Both the position numbers and the translations under genes were made by a program. Of a stretch of DNA of 6,389 nucleotides, positions 6,280-6,389 are shown one piece after another; position 1 is the stretch's first letter, and each line of letters begins with the position of its first letter. Under the pieces are notes generated by a model, which saw only the letters and a list, made by a program, of their open reading frames with translations, made no database searches and was not told the origin of the DNA. The stretch is taken from contig VBOC01000003.1 in the NCBI GenBank assembly GCA_005877655.1, positions 1-6,389 on the forward strand. The letters run 5' to 3'. Origin of the DNA: Ignavibacteria bacterium (lineage in GTDB: Bacteria; Bacteroidota; Ignavibacteria; UBA10030; SZUA-254).

Positions 6280-6389
6280 ATGAACGATTCTCTCGCCCTG
6301 CAAGCCGTAACCGGAGTGGGCACACCCGACTGGGGAATGCGCCTTACGATTCTTGTGATCACAGCGTTTGTCCTTGGAGTGACGGTGCT
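6280..6389 (+). CDS. Start of a membrane-anchored protein, probably another bc-complex subunit (truncated by window end)
   Basis: The frame from ATG 6280 is open to the window end and gives 36 residues. A short polar N-terminus (MNDSLALQAVTGVGTPDW) is followed by a hydrophobic segment from about residue 21 (LTILVITAFVLGVTV), a probable membrane anchor or uncleaved signal. It begins 6 bases after the cytochrome b stop, so it belongs to the same operon. In such operons the third gene is often the c-type cytochrome that takes electrons from the Rieske protein. No CxxCH heme motif lies within the visible part, so that role is inference from position only. Confidence 0.6.
   Translation, partial: MNDSLALQAVTGVGTPDWGMRLTILVITAFVLGVTV

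Overview
The window reads as an ordinary chromosomal segment of a Gram-negative bacterium with moderate to slightly high GC. It holds housekeeping and respiratory genes, all on the + strand, with no phage, IS, CRISPR or toxin signature. The organism cannot be named from this sequence. A fused b6/subunit-IV cytochrome b with a Phe-type Rieske protein, a long-form LOG protein and an ssrA tag ADYNYALAA would fit Nitrospirota, Methylomirabilota or Desulfobacterota-like lineages. This is a low-confidence inference.

Layout. 28-447: secG, a protein-export channel subunit whose frame is interrupted by an in-frame TAG at codon 26. 485-557: tRNA-Lys(CTT). 586-3192: three closely packed genes, namely a YgfZ-type folate-binding protein, a short-chain reductase with a pteridine-reductase-like cofactor motif, and a LOG-family phosphoribohydrolase whose 5' end is broken by a frame change. 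3234-3652: ssrA (tmRNA) as an independent unit with a good sigma70-type promoter and an intrinsic terminator. 3653-3790: intergenic, with nothing recognised. 3767-6389: a second operon with its own promoter: dapF, a Rieske iron-sulfur protein (start overlapping the dapF stop), a cytochrome b6-type subunit, and the first 36 codons of a membrane-anchored protein that is probably a further subunit of the same complex.

How the genes work together. The Rieske protein, cytochrome b and probably the truncated last gene form a quinol-oxidising cytochrome bc complex that pumps protons and feeds a c-type cytochrome. The active-site sequence suggests a low-potential, menaquinol-type enzyme. YgfZ (folate-dependent Fe-S maintenance) sits beside a putative pterin reductase, so a folate/pterin theme is plausible there. 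DapF makes meso-diaminopimelate for lysine and peptidoglycan; its overlap with the Rieske gene suggests translational coupling rather than shared function.

I see no new multi-gene system. The most notable observations are the two broken reading frames, in the conserved genes secG and LOG, within the first 2.4 kb. Either the sequence has errors there, the genes are decaying, or (less likely) the frames are recoded.
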